A stretch of DNA of 64,000 bases, taken from positions 252,698,960-252,762,959 of the forward strand of contig OW240912.1 of NCBI GenBank assembly GCA_933207985.1. Direction: 5' to 3'. This DNA is from Pelobates cultripes (taxonomy: Eukaryota > Chordata > Amphibia > Anura > Pelobatidae). Positions 35,936 to 48,898 of this stretch are shown one piece after another. The notes beneath the pieces are model-generated. The model saw only the letters and a program-made list of their open reading frames with translations, had not been told where the DNA came from and ran no database searches. The position numbers and the translations under genes are program-made. Each line of letters starts with the position of its first letter. The first letter of the stretch is position 1.

Positions 35936-37884
35936 AATGTATAGATATTATATATAGATATAAACAAACAGTAACAATTATTACATAATATATAAATATA
36001 AATTATATGAAATATGGACTTCTCACATATACCATTTATTAAATTTTTTATGTTGCATCATATTTTATAAACATTTAACGGTAACATATATTAAGACACA
36101 TTTTATCTGATGCTACCTTGGATATAATATGAAATTTAGAAAATGTTTTGAAACTTTATAAAACCACACAACGACCCAAAGTAAACTCTATGAGAAGCAT
36201 TTGATTGATGCTTCATAGGGATTGCATGTTACCCTTTGTCTCTAGTGCTTCAACCTTTGTCCCCAATGAGAAGCACTGGATTGAAAAAAAGTAATCACAA
36301 CTAATGTCTTCTTCAGAGGTAAAGTGGCTTTGAACTGGAACAATTTAACTTTAATTGCATTTTTTTTATACGTTTTTAATGCGGGGGACAAATAATTAAA
36401 ATATTATTAGCTTGCAATAGTCCAAGGTTAAACATAAATATGTTAGATAATTTCTTTGTGTTATTTGAAAATTAGTATCGATCTTGTATTAATCTTTTCT
36501 TTGCCTATAGCAATACTATGATTGTCATTACACATATAAGTGGATTACATTTTTACACATTTAAGTGTTTTACTTTTAGTTTCAAGATTACAGATATAAT
36601 AAATAAAATCATTTGTAGTACTATTAAAATAAAAAAAAATCATTGATTTACAATTGTGTGGCTTTTAAGTCAGTGTAATTAATATGTGCATTAGCTTTGC
36701 TTAGATTTCATGAATAATCTAGGTTCATATATGGGCAAAAAATGTCATTTATTTTTTCTTGGTATACAATAGGGCTACGTCCTGCTGATCTGGTTTTACT
36801 CCTGTTTGATTGCTGTAAACCATGTATTTTCCATATGTTATGCCTCTACTTTACTGTCATATATCTAAAGAATTTATAGCCTATGGTTTATGCGAATAGA
36901 ATTAAATTAAATTATTACTCTTTATAGCATTAGAGACGTATCTTAAAATGCCAGATAAGGTGCCAAGGGAAATTTCCCTACTTTGTCATTAAACAGTTTA
37001 TAGGAATCTTATAAGTTACACTTTGTATTTACAAGCTTATGGCTTTCTTTATTTTATCAGTAGCCAAGCTTGTGGAGCTGGGTGAATTGGGAAACACTGC
37101 CTGATAATCATGGTATAGCAGTGCATATGTATGCCAATTTTCTTTGCTCGTGCTAGCAGCCAGGACATCTAAATTAAATGCATGCTTTATCGAATAGAAG
37201 ATTGAAGTTTACAATTAAAAAAAAAATAATAACATGCTTTATTGTTATGGACAGGAGAATTTTGGAGTCCTAGTTAATTTTGTTTGAAAATGTTAGTATG
37301 CTATCCATCCTTCTTTGCCAGCTTACCCATGCATTTTATCTTTGTCTGATATCTATTCCTTCATTTAATATGCATATATGGAACGATGAACAGTAAGCCT
37401 TCCACATAAAATGATTGTTTGAGCAAGCAGGTTTGTATGTCTTTAGAAGTTTTGAAACATAGAAAATATATTTTTGTTTATTTTAATCTGTTTCACTTTA
37501 TATTGCCTTTGTTGCAAAATTGGACAATATTATAATACATTAATCATTAAGGGAAAGTATAGTATGCTATCTTATACAAGTCCCACTTCAATCTGTTGAA
37601 AAATTATTCAGTATTACTTATGTTGAAAGTAATGTTGTCTGGAGTTTTTCTCTGCAACATTTTCCCACTCCACCTCCAGCACCATCATTGGGGCATCATT
37701 AACCAGTTCTGGGTTAATGCTCATAGCCAATGAATGGCCATCATGATCAGATCTGCAGAAGCCAGATGCCCATCATTGGCAATAGAGGACCCTCTGCTCT
37801 CAGCAGGGACTGGAGTAAGAGGGCAAAACAGTTTGCCAATTACTGGGAAGGTGGGACGGGGCAGGAGAAGCCCTTTATGATAAA
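35936..37884. other. Nothing recognised
   Basis: AT-rich sequence. A small local palindrome lies around 36190-36220 (GAGAAGCATTTGATTGATGC). No supported gene or RNA. Confidence 0.4.
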
Positions 37885-38044
37885 CAGGGTTACTCAATAA
37901 AGTGAGAATTCACAGTGAATTCAAATTTAAGGCCAAAGTATCTTAAGTGTAAGCATAGTTGACAATTGTAGAATTTTTCCAGTTCAGCTGTTTTGACTAT
38001 AAATGTGAAATCCACTTGAATTCTCACTTTACTGAATAACATGT
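37885..38044. mobile_element. Palindromic MITE (AAAGTGAGAATTC family), intact copy
   Basis: The left end CAGGGTTACTCAATAAAGTG then AGAATTC is inverted at the right end (GAATTCTCACTTTACTGAAT). Inner words TTCAAATTTAAGG and CTATAAATGTGAAATC are also partly inverted. The same family supplies the DIRS flanks (54487 and 58882) and a fragment at about 61665-61755. Confidence 0.7.
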
Positions 38045-38799
38045 AAAATAGATATTAGCAATATATCACAATGGGGATATTTATATCTAGTATTATATTG
38101 GCCCTACCATATGGAATTCAATCAGTGATTGATAGCATATTGTCGATAGTTTTATAATTTTATTAAATTTACAATGAGGAAATTGGTTTGTGATATAAAT
38201 TTACAAATGCTCACCATTGTATTTTTATATTTTTTTTTCGTATGTGCTTCTGACCTTTCTGTGCATACACATATTCTCACATTATGCAAACAGACAAAAA
38301 TAAATATCCAGGTGTGTATTAGCTTTCTCTATGTCTAGTTTCCATTATAAGTTTCTATTAAAATAAATTTGAACTCGATTTTGTTTACGTCTGCCAATAC
38401 AGAGAAGATGCTGAGTTCACCCTTGGTAGGCTAGCCTGCTTGATTGTAGACAGCCTGGAGGGAATTCACACCAAGTTGATCTATCAGTTCTCTGGGCTGC
38501 CCCCTTTCTGGATGAGGCCACCCCTTTTGGATGAGTGTAGTGATGCAATATGCATCATTGACTTGCCACCTTTTACCTCGTTCACCAATGGTCTGCTTCA
38601 TGGGATGCTAATGATGGAGGTGTATGTATTTCCATTAATGTCCCAACCAAATGTTAAGAAAAAAATTAAATATCAAGCAAGTCTCCCCACCAAAGTAGTC
38701 TAGTTACCAATGACCAGCATTTCAGCTTCTCATAAGCCTGTTCAGAATCTTATATGTGATATTATAAGCATATGAAAAAACATTCGTGCAAGACATGGG
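38045..38799. other. Nothing recognised
   Basis: An 87-codon open frame at 38440-38703 lacks known motifs and is probably incidental. The sequence is GC-richer than its surroundings and may be an old repeat. Confidence 0.35.
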
Positions 38800-39308
38800 T
38801 GTAATGGACTTACCAGCACTTGGCGCGGGCTACACTGCTCCTGTCCTCAGGCCATGTGGCCTGAAGAGAAATAATAGACTTAGCTTCAGTCCAGTGAAAG
38901 GCTCCCTCTGCTGGTTCATGGGCCAAACTGTAGGCCTCTACAGGGAAGTTAGGAAGCTGCCTGCTGTAAGGGCGTGTCCTTAAATAAATTTAAAAATCAT
39001 GACATCATGCCCTTAAAGGCACCATGTCATCTAGGCGACCGCGTTCTTTTCAGAGTTGCAGAGGTGACGTGGAGCAATGAGAACACTTGTGAACCTATTT
39101 GAAGCCTGTTCAGGCCCTTACACATTGTCATAATCTGGTTGCTATTTATTAAGTCTATTTAGTTTAGTGCTCCTGCGACTTTCTTATGATTTCCTGTTAT
39201 TGACCTTGGCTTCATTCTGACTCTGTTAACATCTGGTATCCTGACTTTTGGACCCTCACTTTGTGGGTATCCTTTTTTCTGTGTGTTAGGGTAATGGAAA
39301 CCATGACA
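38800..39308 (+). mobile_element. Candidate LTR, plus orientation
   Basis: The 509-bp segment starts TGTAATGGACTTACCAGC and ends CCATGACA. Its 3' half is rich in TTGACCTTGGCTTC, ATTCTGACTCTG and ATCCTGACTTTTGG, the same wording seen on the minus strand of the LTR at 48843-50740. Flanking pentamers ATGGG and TTAGG do not match cleanly, so boundaries are uncertain. Confidence 0.4.
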
Positions 39309-42300
39309 TTAGGCAAAACAAAAGTGTGTTATGTGTTTGTCATGTTCATTTAACTGCACTGGATAAGGGTTTCTAGTACAGTTTAATAAACACTCCAAAA
39401 CAGAAAGGAGTGTTCCTTCATTTAAATAAACACTCTAAAACAGAAAGAAGTGTACCCTCGTTTATCATTTTATAAATAATTCACTGCAAAGCAGACAAAG
39501 CAGAGGAGACAAAGGGGAGGGCTTGCAATCACTGCAGATGCTAAATCTACAGCTATTACAAGGCAAGATTTTATAAACCCCCAAATAACATGAAAAAAAC
39601 AAATTAATTAACTATAAATTATTTTGTTTGTTTGTTTTTTGTGGGGTTCTCCTTTAATTGAGTAATATCCTGAATTCAAAATATTGAGCTTCTCATTCAC
39701 GTACACAGCATTTTAAGTTATGGACAGAAAATGAAAATTAAGAGAGAAAAAGATTTTGCTGACAATGAAACCATGGATGCATCAAGTTGTGAGAAAATGT
39801 GCTATATATTCTTATACGTGTCTGCCTTTCTCAATTTGGTGCCAATAGAAATTCTATTAGTGCATCACCCATGAAGGCAGTTCAGAAGCAGAATTCCAAA
39901 CATGTCTCTTCTGCACATGAGACACCATAAACACAGACAATTATTTTGGCATATGACAAGGTTGTCGTTGAGGTATATGTGGAGTTGGTAGCACTAAACA
40001 ATACCTCCCACACAGAAAACGGTGGAATTCTCTCAGCCTCCAGGCCACATCCAAACAGTTGCTTGGTAAGGACATACACAATATAAGAGAGAGATGGTTG
40101 GAAATGAAATTATATATATGTGTATATGTATATATATATGATAATGTGTCAGTAGTAAACATAATTCCATTCTAATTTCACTCAGTTTAGTTATCACTGT
40201 ATAAAAAAAAAAACTATTTGCATGTAAAACAAACCCTTAGGATAGCATTTCAATTCAAATTATTTTGTGAATGTTGTGGTTTTATTTTTGTTTATCTTTA
40301 TAATTCATATCTTAATATAAATCTAGGTCATTGCTGCTTTCTCTGCAATTCTTTTATTTTGCTGAAATTGGTGTTAATAAGAAACACATACTACTTAAGT
40401 ATTGTTAAACAAAATTGTTGTATTATGCATAAATCACACAAGAAAAAAAACAGAAATGTATTGCCAATTATAAAACTTCCTACTCAAAGAAAAGCAGCCA
40501 GAATTATAAATCTCATTAAACCATTTCCCAGCACAACCATTTTTGTAATTGATGCAAAATCCTTTTTAAATGTCAGCGCTGTTTGAGCATTGCCTGTATT
40601 CAATAGACTATTTTTTACTCAATGACAATCAAAAAAGGCTTAAGATTCAGATTTCAAAAATACATTACTATACTAAATCAAACTTTTATTTAGTGATCGT
40701 ATTTAAAAAGAGAGAGCAGATTTTATTTCAGTTGAAACAAACCGACATGCAGTCACATTAAAACAAACAGGTAAATTGATAAAAGCTGAATGTATTTCAT
40801 GTTCACTGGTGTGTTTCTGGAATTTTATGAGACTTATCGAGACCCATGACAAAGGGTCAAATGAAGGGCAGAGAAACATTTAACTGCCCACAACAATACT
40901 TTATCTCTTACTAAGTGTATCATTTAATTCTTTGTCCCTTTGTTTTTTGTTAGCAAATATAAAGATATAAATGCTTTACATATACAAGTTCCTTTCAAAC
41001 TGTTTTTGAGTAGAGTGACACCTTATAGCCATAGATCTTCCCTTTTTCAGGCACAATAATATGTGGTTCTGTCCACAGTGACACAGTGAGAGAGGTGGGA
41101 GTGGGTATAGTTTCTGCATTACCAGTAGAACTGAACAGGCGGCACTGTATAGGTGCTGTGAAATTCTCAGTGTTTGTCAATGTGCTCCAAAATGATACAA
41201 AGCAAAACAGGAGGCAGCGCTTGTAAATATTTAGCACTGACACGAGCTGTAGTTGTTATGGAGCTTAGTTTACACCTATAAGCTCAGCCCAACAAATCCT
41301 CCTTGATTTAAGATTGACAACTTGTAATCTCCCTAATCAGTAAACTAGCATTTTTATGTCAGGCTTACCGCCTCCTACTTTAAATAGAAGACTCACAGAA
41401 CGCTGCTGAAGTGCTATGTGCATAGTCCGGATGCCCAGTCCAATCCTGAATTTTAAAATCAGCTGGCACCTAGTTTTGCTGGGACAATCCCTCAAAATAT
41501 GGGACTGTATTGGCAAATTTGTGACTGTCGGGAAAAGGGATGTCCAGAGGACAAACTTGGGTCGCACGGAAGGATTGTCCTGTCTGCCATTGTTTGTCTG
41601 ACACTTGCATGTTATGTTTGCTGATGACAGATGCCTTTTAAAAACCAAGTTAACATTAGTTAGCCTGGAATTGTCTTTATATCTATCTATTTCATAATAT
41701 ATGAGACAAAGTAGGGACTTCTTTGTCTTATGTTAAAATCTCAAGTTGAAAAACTTCAAAAAAGGTGTCTATGGGAATCAGGCATGTATCTATGGAGACT
41801 GTATCTATGGAGACTTCCACAGTCTTTTGAGATCCTTCATAGACACCAGTATTGCTCTCTAGAATGCATGAGAGTACAGCACTGATGTGGGCTCCTGACA
41901 GATGAAGTACCAGTGGCTGAAGAATGGAGATGATGGCACTCAATAAGACCCCTGATAATGACAAAACTGCATTAAATATTGATATTGATATATTTGCCTT
42001 TACTAGAATATACCATCTTTTACTAACATATTCCTTTTTTGCCTTCAAGCCTTTTACTTCAAACTTACCTTCCTACTTTTCTTTTATTCTCTTCTACCCT
42101 CCTTCTATTAACTTTGCCATCCTTCTGGGCATTTTGTAAGTGGCAAAGGTTGGGTGCTATATGAAGAATATCCAATGTGCCCATAGGTATCTTGAACATA
42201 TAAATATAGCATCGCAGATATTGAGAGTCCTTCTATGACAGCATTCTAATAGTGTATCAACCAACAAGAGAATTATTTTGGTTTCCATGCTGTGGGTTTC

Positions 42301-43799
42301 ACTTTTAAAACTCTTCTTATTTATTTATTTATGAAGCCTCCTGACATTCATTCAATTCTAGAATGAGAAACAGGTATTTTTTCATATTGTACAAATTTTC
42401 TAGATTAGTTTTTTGCTTAGTGAATAAATTAATTATGTGATTCAAGTCACCTATAAGTCACATGAAAATTTCCATTGTCTAAAATGTACATACTTTCTTG
42501 ATTTGTAAACTTTATTCTAAAAAAGTATCATGTCTGCTGGTTGCTAAAACTTTACAGCAATAGCTGATAGTTTAACTGCAGAATACATTTGCAGAAAAGT
42601 GAAACTCAAGACTCTTCATGAACATGCAATGCCTATTCCAGACAATACACAAAGGGCTTCACGATATCATCCTGTAGTAGATAGTTTTAATTGGATGCTT
42701 CATTATAGAAAAAAAATGGCTACAGAATTTAAATATGCAAAGATTAAATTATCTCTCTCCATATTAGATATTACAAATAAGCTCAAGTGAATGAGAAAGT
42801 ATTCAACACATTGGATGATTTTCCAGAGTATAGTTCCTCTGAGATGTTAATATTTTATAAGTTATTTTATATTGATGGATATGCTTCATTTTGCACTGAC
42901 TTCTCTGCAATAATGATTTAGCAATCCTGTCACTTTTTAGAAATTCATAGTATAATCTTGGAGACAAAAATAAAAATAAGAAAAAAAAATATGAAGTTAA
43001 ATCGGATACTAAGACAAAGGTAATCAATCAAACATCCCACTATCTTTTCAAATACATTATTTGAAATATGATAATTATAGCTACATAAAGAAATCATTTT
43101 GAAAATTGAACAATAAACGTGTTGGAATTGGGGTTAAAATATAATGTAATGCATTTTACATATTTTATTTTTGTATAATTTGTTATTTTTGCTGGCCATA
43201 AGCAACACACAGAGTTTATGTACAAGAAAAACAATACACACCTGTCAAATAATATTGTACTATATGTAATACACTATGCAATAAATTATTTATAATCACT
43301 GACTTGATTTATTGCTGCCATATTGCCAATCCATCATAAAACTGAATATTATGAGATATAGAGAGGTGTATGTCAGCATTCTTATTGTACATATTGAAAC
43401 TGCAAAGTAAGTAACTTAAAATCAATAATTAACAATCACCTTTCCAAGTATTTTTTACCTGGTACAAAATGTCTCATACATTTGATATGAAATAAGTGAT
43501 GGGTAAAGCGATACACACATGATAATTTGGTATACATATTTTGTTGCTTATTTACAAAGAAACGGGGGTGAAATTCACTCAGAGAAACAAGTCACCTACT
43601 TGCAATTAATTTAGCCATTTCAACCAATCAAGAAAATAGGAAACATTATTATGCTTTTAGAAACATTTCTCTACCATCGAGGTCCAAGAAACCAAGAAAC
43701 AATGCAGATAGTGATAGCTTAGTCTCAATATTTTTTTTATTTCAATTTTGCAATTCAGTTTTCAGTTCATCACAGTTTAAATAAAGTCATCTCTATCCA
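39309..43799. other. Long AT-rich stretch, nothing firmly recognised
   Basis: About 4.5 kb without a supported gene. Minor items: two similar 40-bp segments with AAACACTCCAAAACAGAAAG and AAACACTCTAAAACAGAAAG at 39386-39455; a TATATG patch at 40110-40140; a GC-richer fragment at 41410-41600 (GGGACAATCCCTC, ATATGGGACTG) that may be repeat-derived; and a 122-codon AT-rich frame at 40218-40586 without motifs. Confidence 0.4.
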
Positions 43800-44100
43800 C
43801 AGTGTCCTTCACTAATATTGGCACCCTTGGTAACTATGAGCACAGAAGGCTGCGAACAATTGCCTTTATTGTTCAACCTTTTGATCTTTTGTTCAACAAA
43901 ATGCACAAAAATACTCTGCTATCATGAATATCAAGTAATTGCAAACACAACACGGGTTTATCCAAAAAAATAAATCTATGTTAAATCTATAACAGAGTAT
44001 TTTTTGAACAAAAGATCAAAAGGTTAAACAACAAAGACACATTTCCACAGCTTTTTTTGCTCATGTTTATCAAGTTTGCCAATATTTGGGGAGGGCACTG
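43800..44100. mobile_element. Tc1/mariner-type palindromic MITE
   Basis: The ends CAGTGTCCTTCACTAATATT then GGCACCC, and GCCAATATTTGGGGAGGGCA then CTG, form an inverted pair. TA follows the right end; the left flank is CA, a decayed TA. The inner arms (TTGATCTTTTGTTCAACAAA against TTTTTGAACAAAAGATCAAA) continue the palindrome. TA target and CAGTG-type ends fit Tc1/mariner. Confidence 0.8.
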
Positions 44101-44102
44101 TA

Positions 44103-44540
44103 TATACAAAATGTTATATATAAAACATGCTTAAAATCTTGCACTCGAGGACTTCAATAATATTTGACCCATTGCAATATTTAGTATAAATCTGACATAT
44201 TTATCTTAAGCACGAATTTCTTTGTTAACTTGATTCACATTCTAGGCTATGTTTAGGCTATATAGGCTATATTTGCTATATATCTGTCGGCTTATTCCAT
44301 GTTCTTTTTGATCAACTGTTTTCTCCAAAAGAAAACTTTGGATCTATTTTGACAACTTTGTTGATAATCTTTATGACAAGTTTATTATAAACTAGATTGA
44401 GGGAGCAGATTTTAAAATCAGTCCTAGGGCAAAGGTTTGCTCAAAATAGACACATTTCCCTTGTAGATTAAACATTGTCTATCAAAACATGTTATTCAAT
44501 TAAGCTTGTACCATGGCAAGATTAAAATAATGAATGAGGA
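44103..44540. other. Nothing recognised
   Basis: AT-rich sequence with no supported feature. Confidence 0.4.
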
Positions 44541-44694
44541 GGAGCATGCAGGGCTGGTACATCCATAAGGCGGCCTTAGGATGCACTGGTCCAGTGGGTG
44601 CTAGAATAGAGTGACCCTCCTGCCAGACACTCAGTGGAGCGGAGCTGAGCGGAGTTGAGTGGAGCGCACTGCAGTACAGGAGGATCTGTTTCCT

Positions 44695-44759
44695 GTACCT
44701 GGCTGGACTGACAGGAAGTGTTCACTGAGAAAGCACTTCCTGTCTGTCCGGCCGGGTAC
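44695..44759. repeat. 26-bp-arm hairpin in the hAT-like element
   Basis: GTACCTGGCTGGACTGACAG (start of the arm 44695-44720) is complementary, with a few mismatches, to 44734-44759, leaving a 13-nt loop. The position, between the 5' end and the VNTR, matches the foldbacks of the elements at 19525 and 52261. Confidence 0.85.
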
Positions 44760-44879
44760 ATTAAACTGAAGCTCTTGTATCGCAATCTGCTCCGCTTGAC
44801 CATGATACAAGGAAGGTAGGAGACATACCAGACAGGGAAGAGGATGGGGAAGAACACTAAGGGGGAGAGGGAGTGGAGT

Positions 44880-46500
44880 GGACCAAGGGGGCAGAGAGAG
44901 GGGCACTAAGGGACATGGGTTGGAGGAACACTAAAGGACAGACGAGGGGGGGGCAACCACTAAAAGAGAGGGAGGGGAGAGAAACACTAGCGGGGAGAGA
45001 GAGGAACATTAAGGGGGGGGCACTAAGGTACAGGGGAGGGAAGGTAAAATGAACACTGTGTGAGGGGGGACCACTAAAAGAGATGGAAGGAAGGGGAGAG
45101 GAACACTAAGGGGGAGGAAGATTAAGGTGAATAGGGGGGCATTGAGAGACAGGTAAGCAGGGGGAGAGGAACACTAAGGGATAGGGGAGGACAGGGAAAA
45201 GAACACTATGGGGGAGAGGAAAAGAATACTAAAAGAGGGGGAGCACTAAGAGACAGGTAAGGGGTGGAGATGAACACTAAGTGACAGGGGAGGGAGGAGG
45301 AACACTAAGGGACAGGGAAGGGAGGGAAGAGCAACACTAAGGATTGGAGAGAGGGGAAAGGAAAACTAAGGAACAGGGTAGGGAGAATAGAGGGACTATA
45401 AGGGACAGGTAAAGGACCATTAAGGGATGGGGAGGGAAGAGGACTACTAATAGACATAGAGGGGAGGGGAGAGGAACACTAAGGGACATGGAGGGGAGAG
45501 TGGCATACAGGGGGCCTGAGTGAGAAGAAAGACACATAGAGGAACATGAGGGGGAGAAAGGCACACAAATGGCCCTAGGATGAGAAAGATGCACACTAAG
45601 GGACAACGGAGGAAAGGGAAAAATAACACTTAGGGGGTGAGGAGAAGAACACTAAGAGAGAGGCAAGGGGAGAAGAGGAACACTAATGGACAGGGGAGGG
45701 AGGAGAGAGGAACACTAAGGGACAGGGAAGGGAGGGGAGAGGAACACTAAGGGACAGGGGAGGGAGGGGAGAGGAACATTAACGAACAGGGGTGGGAGGG
45801 GAGAGTAACTCTAAGCGACAAGTAAGGGAGAGGAGAGGAACACCAAGGAACAGGGGAGAGAGGGGAGAGGGGACAGTGAACATTAAGGGACAGGGAAAGG
45901 AGAGGAGAGGACCACTAATGGACTGGAAGGGTAGTGGAGAGGACCATTAAGGGACAGGGAGGGGAGAGGACCACTAATGTAAATAGAGGGGAGAGGAACA
46001 CTAAGGGACATAGAGGGGAGATTGGCACACAGGGAGCCTGAGTGGGAAGAAAGGCACATAGAGGAACATGAGGGGGAAGAAATACGCACAGATGGGCCTG
46101 GGGACGAGAAAGATGCACACAGGGGCTGGGGAAGAAAGTGACACACAGAAGGGCCTGGGTGTGGAAATACAAAGGGGTTGGTGGGAGAGGCACATAGGGG
46201 CTGGAGAAGAGAAAAAAAGAGACACATAGGGGCTGGGGGGAATAGACGGGCTAGGGGTGAAAGAGAAACACACAAAGAAGCTGGAAAGAGTAAAAGACAC
46301 AACAGGGCTGGGAGAGAATGAGACACAGAAAGGGGCTGGGGGAGTAAGACACACAAAGGGGGGTTGTAAGAGATACACAAGGGAGGTGTAAGACACACAA
46401 TGGGGAAAATAGTGGATAAGATACACTAAAGGGGGTAAGACATTTAAAAAAGGGGATAAGAAACAAAAGGCTGGTTAAGAGGCACACAGGTGAAGATGCT
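44880..46500 (+). repeat. GA-rich minisatellite with higher-order duplication
   Basis: Units of about 32 bp contain GGAACACTAAGGGACAGGGG and GGGAGGGGAGA. The best-ordered run is 45719-45850. A longer block at about 45450-45600 recurs at about 45975-46130 (GGCCTGAGTGAGAAGAAAGA against AGCCTGAGTGGGAAGAAAGG, then ACACATAGAGGAACATGAGG-like words), showing segmental duplication within the array. Confidence 0.85.
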
Positions 46501-46608
46501 TTTTTGGGGGGGTGGGGCACCAACATCATCATCGCCTGTGTACCCAAAAATCCTTGCACAGGCCCTGGGTACATAGTTTAAGCAATACTCATGATAAAAA
46601 TTGTTCTT

Positions 46609-46654
46609 GTGGGAATAGGTTAAGATAACTGCTGTTATCTTAACCTATTCCCAC
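46609..46654. repeat. Perfect 21-bp hairpin with 4-nt loop
   Basis: The left arm 46609-46629 begins GTGGGAATAGGTTAAGATAA. The right arm 46634-46654 is its exact complement, and the loop is TGCT. It lies just downstream of the VNTR element. No terminator or RNA gene role is evident. Confidence 0.95.
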
Positions 46655-48220
46655 TAACACTGTAGGAATGTTACTTTAATTTAACATTTAAAATCAGTGC
46701 AAAATGATTAAAGCCCATAAAGCCTCACATTATTTTATGATAAATAACCAAAATTCAGGTAGCAGAGAAATGCATTTCTCTGTGTTTTAATTTTTCTGAG
46801 TTCATGACTATAATGGGCTTGAAATTGTAAATATCTCCATCCTATACAGTTAGAATGATATTGAAGCTTTGTTTGTGTACATGTAAACCTAGTGATGTAG
46901 AGTTGGAAGGGCTTATCATTCAGTACAGAAAATATATTATTTGAAAATGTGTTATTTCATCTTGCAAATCTCTGTACAGTATAATACAATAGATTAATAT
47001 AATTGTCCTATCATACATGGATATTATGCCACATATAGAGATATGTTTTTTTTTCATGCTGCTGGCATTGTTGTAAAGCTCATCTGATATAAATGCCGAC
47101 AGATTTATTACTAATACATTTGACTTGTTTTATTTATTTATTTATTTTCAAACCTGTTATATATGACAAAAAATGTATTTCTGTTTGTAATCTAACATTT
47201 CAAACCATATAATCTACACAAGTGGTAAACTCTAATATTCCAGTAAAGGGTGATGGAAAAAATCAAACATTAAAACTGAATAAATCTACATAATTTATTT
47301 TTATGCATCAGCATCCTACAATTTATACACAAAATTGCTGTTTAATCCTGCATTTAAATGCTAGCTATGCCTATTATGTTTGGAATAATTACAATGCTAC
47401 TATTTCTTGAAACAAAAAGTGCTTGGTGTTGAAGGGGTTAAGCATACATACATATACATTAATGAACATTCAGCATACAAAGCATTCTTACTTTCATTAC
47501 TTTAAACTATACATTATGAAACAATGTACACAGGATGCATACACATTCATCCTTAGCTACGTAGTATAGATTTTTATGAACAGTTACATTACTATGTCTC
47601 TCAATCCTCATCTCTAAGTAGCCCATCATCTTCAGTTTACCATCACTACTTCAGCAACAACATATTACTCTCTCTCGCCTTTCTGGTCATGTGATTATTT
47701 TGAATGGTTTCACTCCTTCGTCACACTTTATTATGACGGAGATCGCCTTTAAGGCAAACATTGGAGACATTGTTTATAGCCCATAAATGCAAGCCAGATA
47801 ATGATATTATAATTCACATGGTTTCTAAATCTTTATTATAGAGCATAGAAGGTCCTTAATTGCTGCTAGTACCGTGATAGTACTCATCGACAGTGAAGAA
47901 ATGTTACCTGGTTACATGTTTGGAGTGACAAATAGTAAACATGAACATGAACACTTTGCCTAAAAAATTTTTATACTTATAACATATACACTTGGGCAAT
48001 ACCCATAAGAGATTAGACATTTTGGTTTGTCTTGCTCAATTCATCCTGGTGGTTCGAAATTCATTAATGTGTGATTTCAGTTTGGATTAATTTTATCCAT
48101 TCAAACAATTCGATAAAACAATTTTGAAAAACCAAGAGTGTATGAAAATCGGCTAATCGGTGTACTGCAAAATATAAATGTTATTAATATATTTGACAGT
48201 GCACTGGTAGGCTCACTTCC
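46655..48220. other. Nothing recognised
   Basis: AT-rich sequence. A TTTATTTATTTATTTTC patch occurs near 47130-47147. No supported gene. Confidence 0.4.
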
Positions 48221-48375
48221 GTGTCATTTGGTTTACAGATCAAGTGAGAAGTAACCAACAGAGGGAAAAAGAGGAGGAACAGTAAAAAAAACAACAATAT
48301 TTCTATATTAAACAATTAGCAAATATAGAAATATAGAAATGTATTTCTATTGCTACTTTTTTTTCCCCTTGTTTG
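48221..48375. repeat. Foldback fragment related to 3820-4295
   Basis: GATCAAGTGAGAAGTAACC then AGAGGGAAAAAGAGGAGGAA and CAGTAAAAAAAACAACA match the arms of the foldback near 4 kb. The opposite arm (CTACTTTTTTTTCCCCTTG) is only partly preserved. Confidence 0.45.
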
Positions 48376-48837
48376 ACCATTTAATACATTTTAATTAAAT
48401 TAACATTTAGTGTCTGCCCTCGAACCATCAATCTGCATTTTTCACACTAATTATCTCTTTTCAAAGCGTCAGACGGAACTCAGAATCACAAAACAAACAA
48501 AACTGCTATTTGTTTTGTTTGCCTTGTCATTCATCCATATGGCATTTTGGAGTTCCAGAATTTGGACAGGATGGTGATCACCCAAAATTTGGAGGAATAA
48601 CAATTTGTGTGAAACTAAAGGCACAAATCTTGTGGATATGATGTTCCAAAAAAAAAAGTTGTACTTATATAGCCAGCGTTAATATCCCTCATTGGTCACA
48701 AAAATGTGGGCTGTTTAAAATACCATGCTGAGCTAATGCAACCAGGGATGTGTGGGGAAGGAATATAATGAACATACTGAATATACAACAGGAGTTACAG
48801 GCTGCAATAGAAGATTACAATATAGTGTAGACACATT
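48376..48837. other. Nothing recognised
   Basis: No supported feature. A run of nine A residues lies near 48649. Confidence 0.4.
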
Positions 48838-48898
48838 GTGCATGTCACAACTGCTAGTGAGGTCCAGCACGCAGAACTATGTAACATCCAGATAGACA

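Larger units (their letters stand above)
44549..46567 (+). mobile_element. hAT-like element with hairpin and purine-rich VNTR
   Basis: The left end CAGGGCTGGTACATCC and the right end's reverse complement CAGGGCCTGTGCAAGG are a decayed inverted pair starting CAGGGC, as in hAT. The flanks GGAGCATG (44541-44548) and GGTACATA (46568-46575) share 5 of 8 bases. Inside are a 5' unique segment with a 26-bp hairpin, then about 1.6 kb of GA-rich minisatellite, then a short 3' end. No transposase. All long minus-strand proline/serine/leucine-rich open frames here are products of the CT-rich strand of the minisatellite. Confidence 0.65.

Noticed and set aside
36190..36220. Small palindrome with GAGAAGCATTTGATTGATGC
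   Set aside because: Too short and imperfect to support an element or RNA structure.
40218..40586. 122-codon frame considered as a small membrane protein
   Set aside because: AT-driven composition, no motif, and no promoter or splice context in an otherwise non-coding stretch.
45883..46574. Overlapping Pro/Ser/Leu-rich minus-strand frames of 92-171 codons
   Set aside because: They are the CT-strand translation of the GA-rich minisatellite; overlapping frames all stay open, which is typical of low-complexity DNA and not a secreted repeat protein.
46609..46654. Perfect hairpin considered as a microRNA precursor
   Set aside because: The loop of 4 nt and total length of 46 nt are too small for a typical animal microRNA hairpin.
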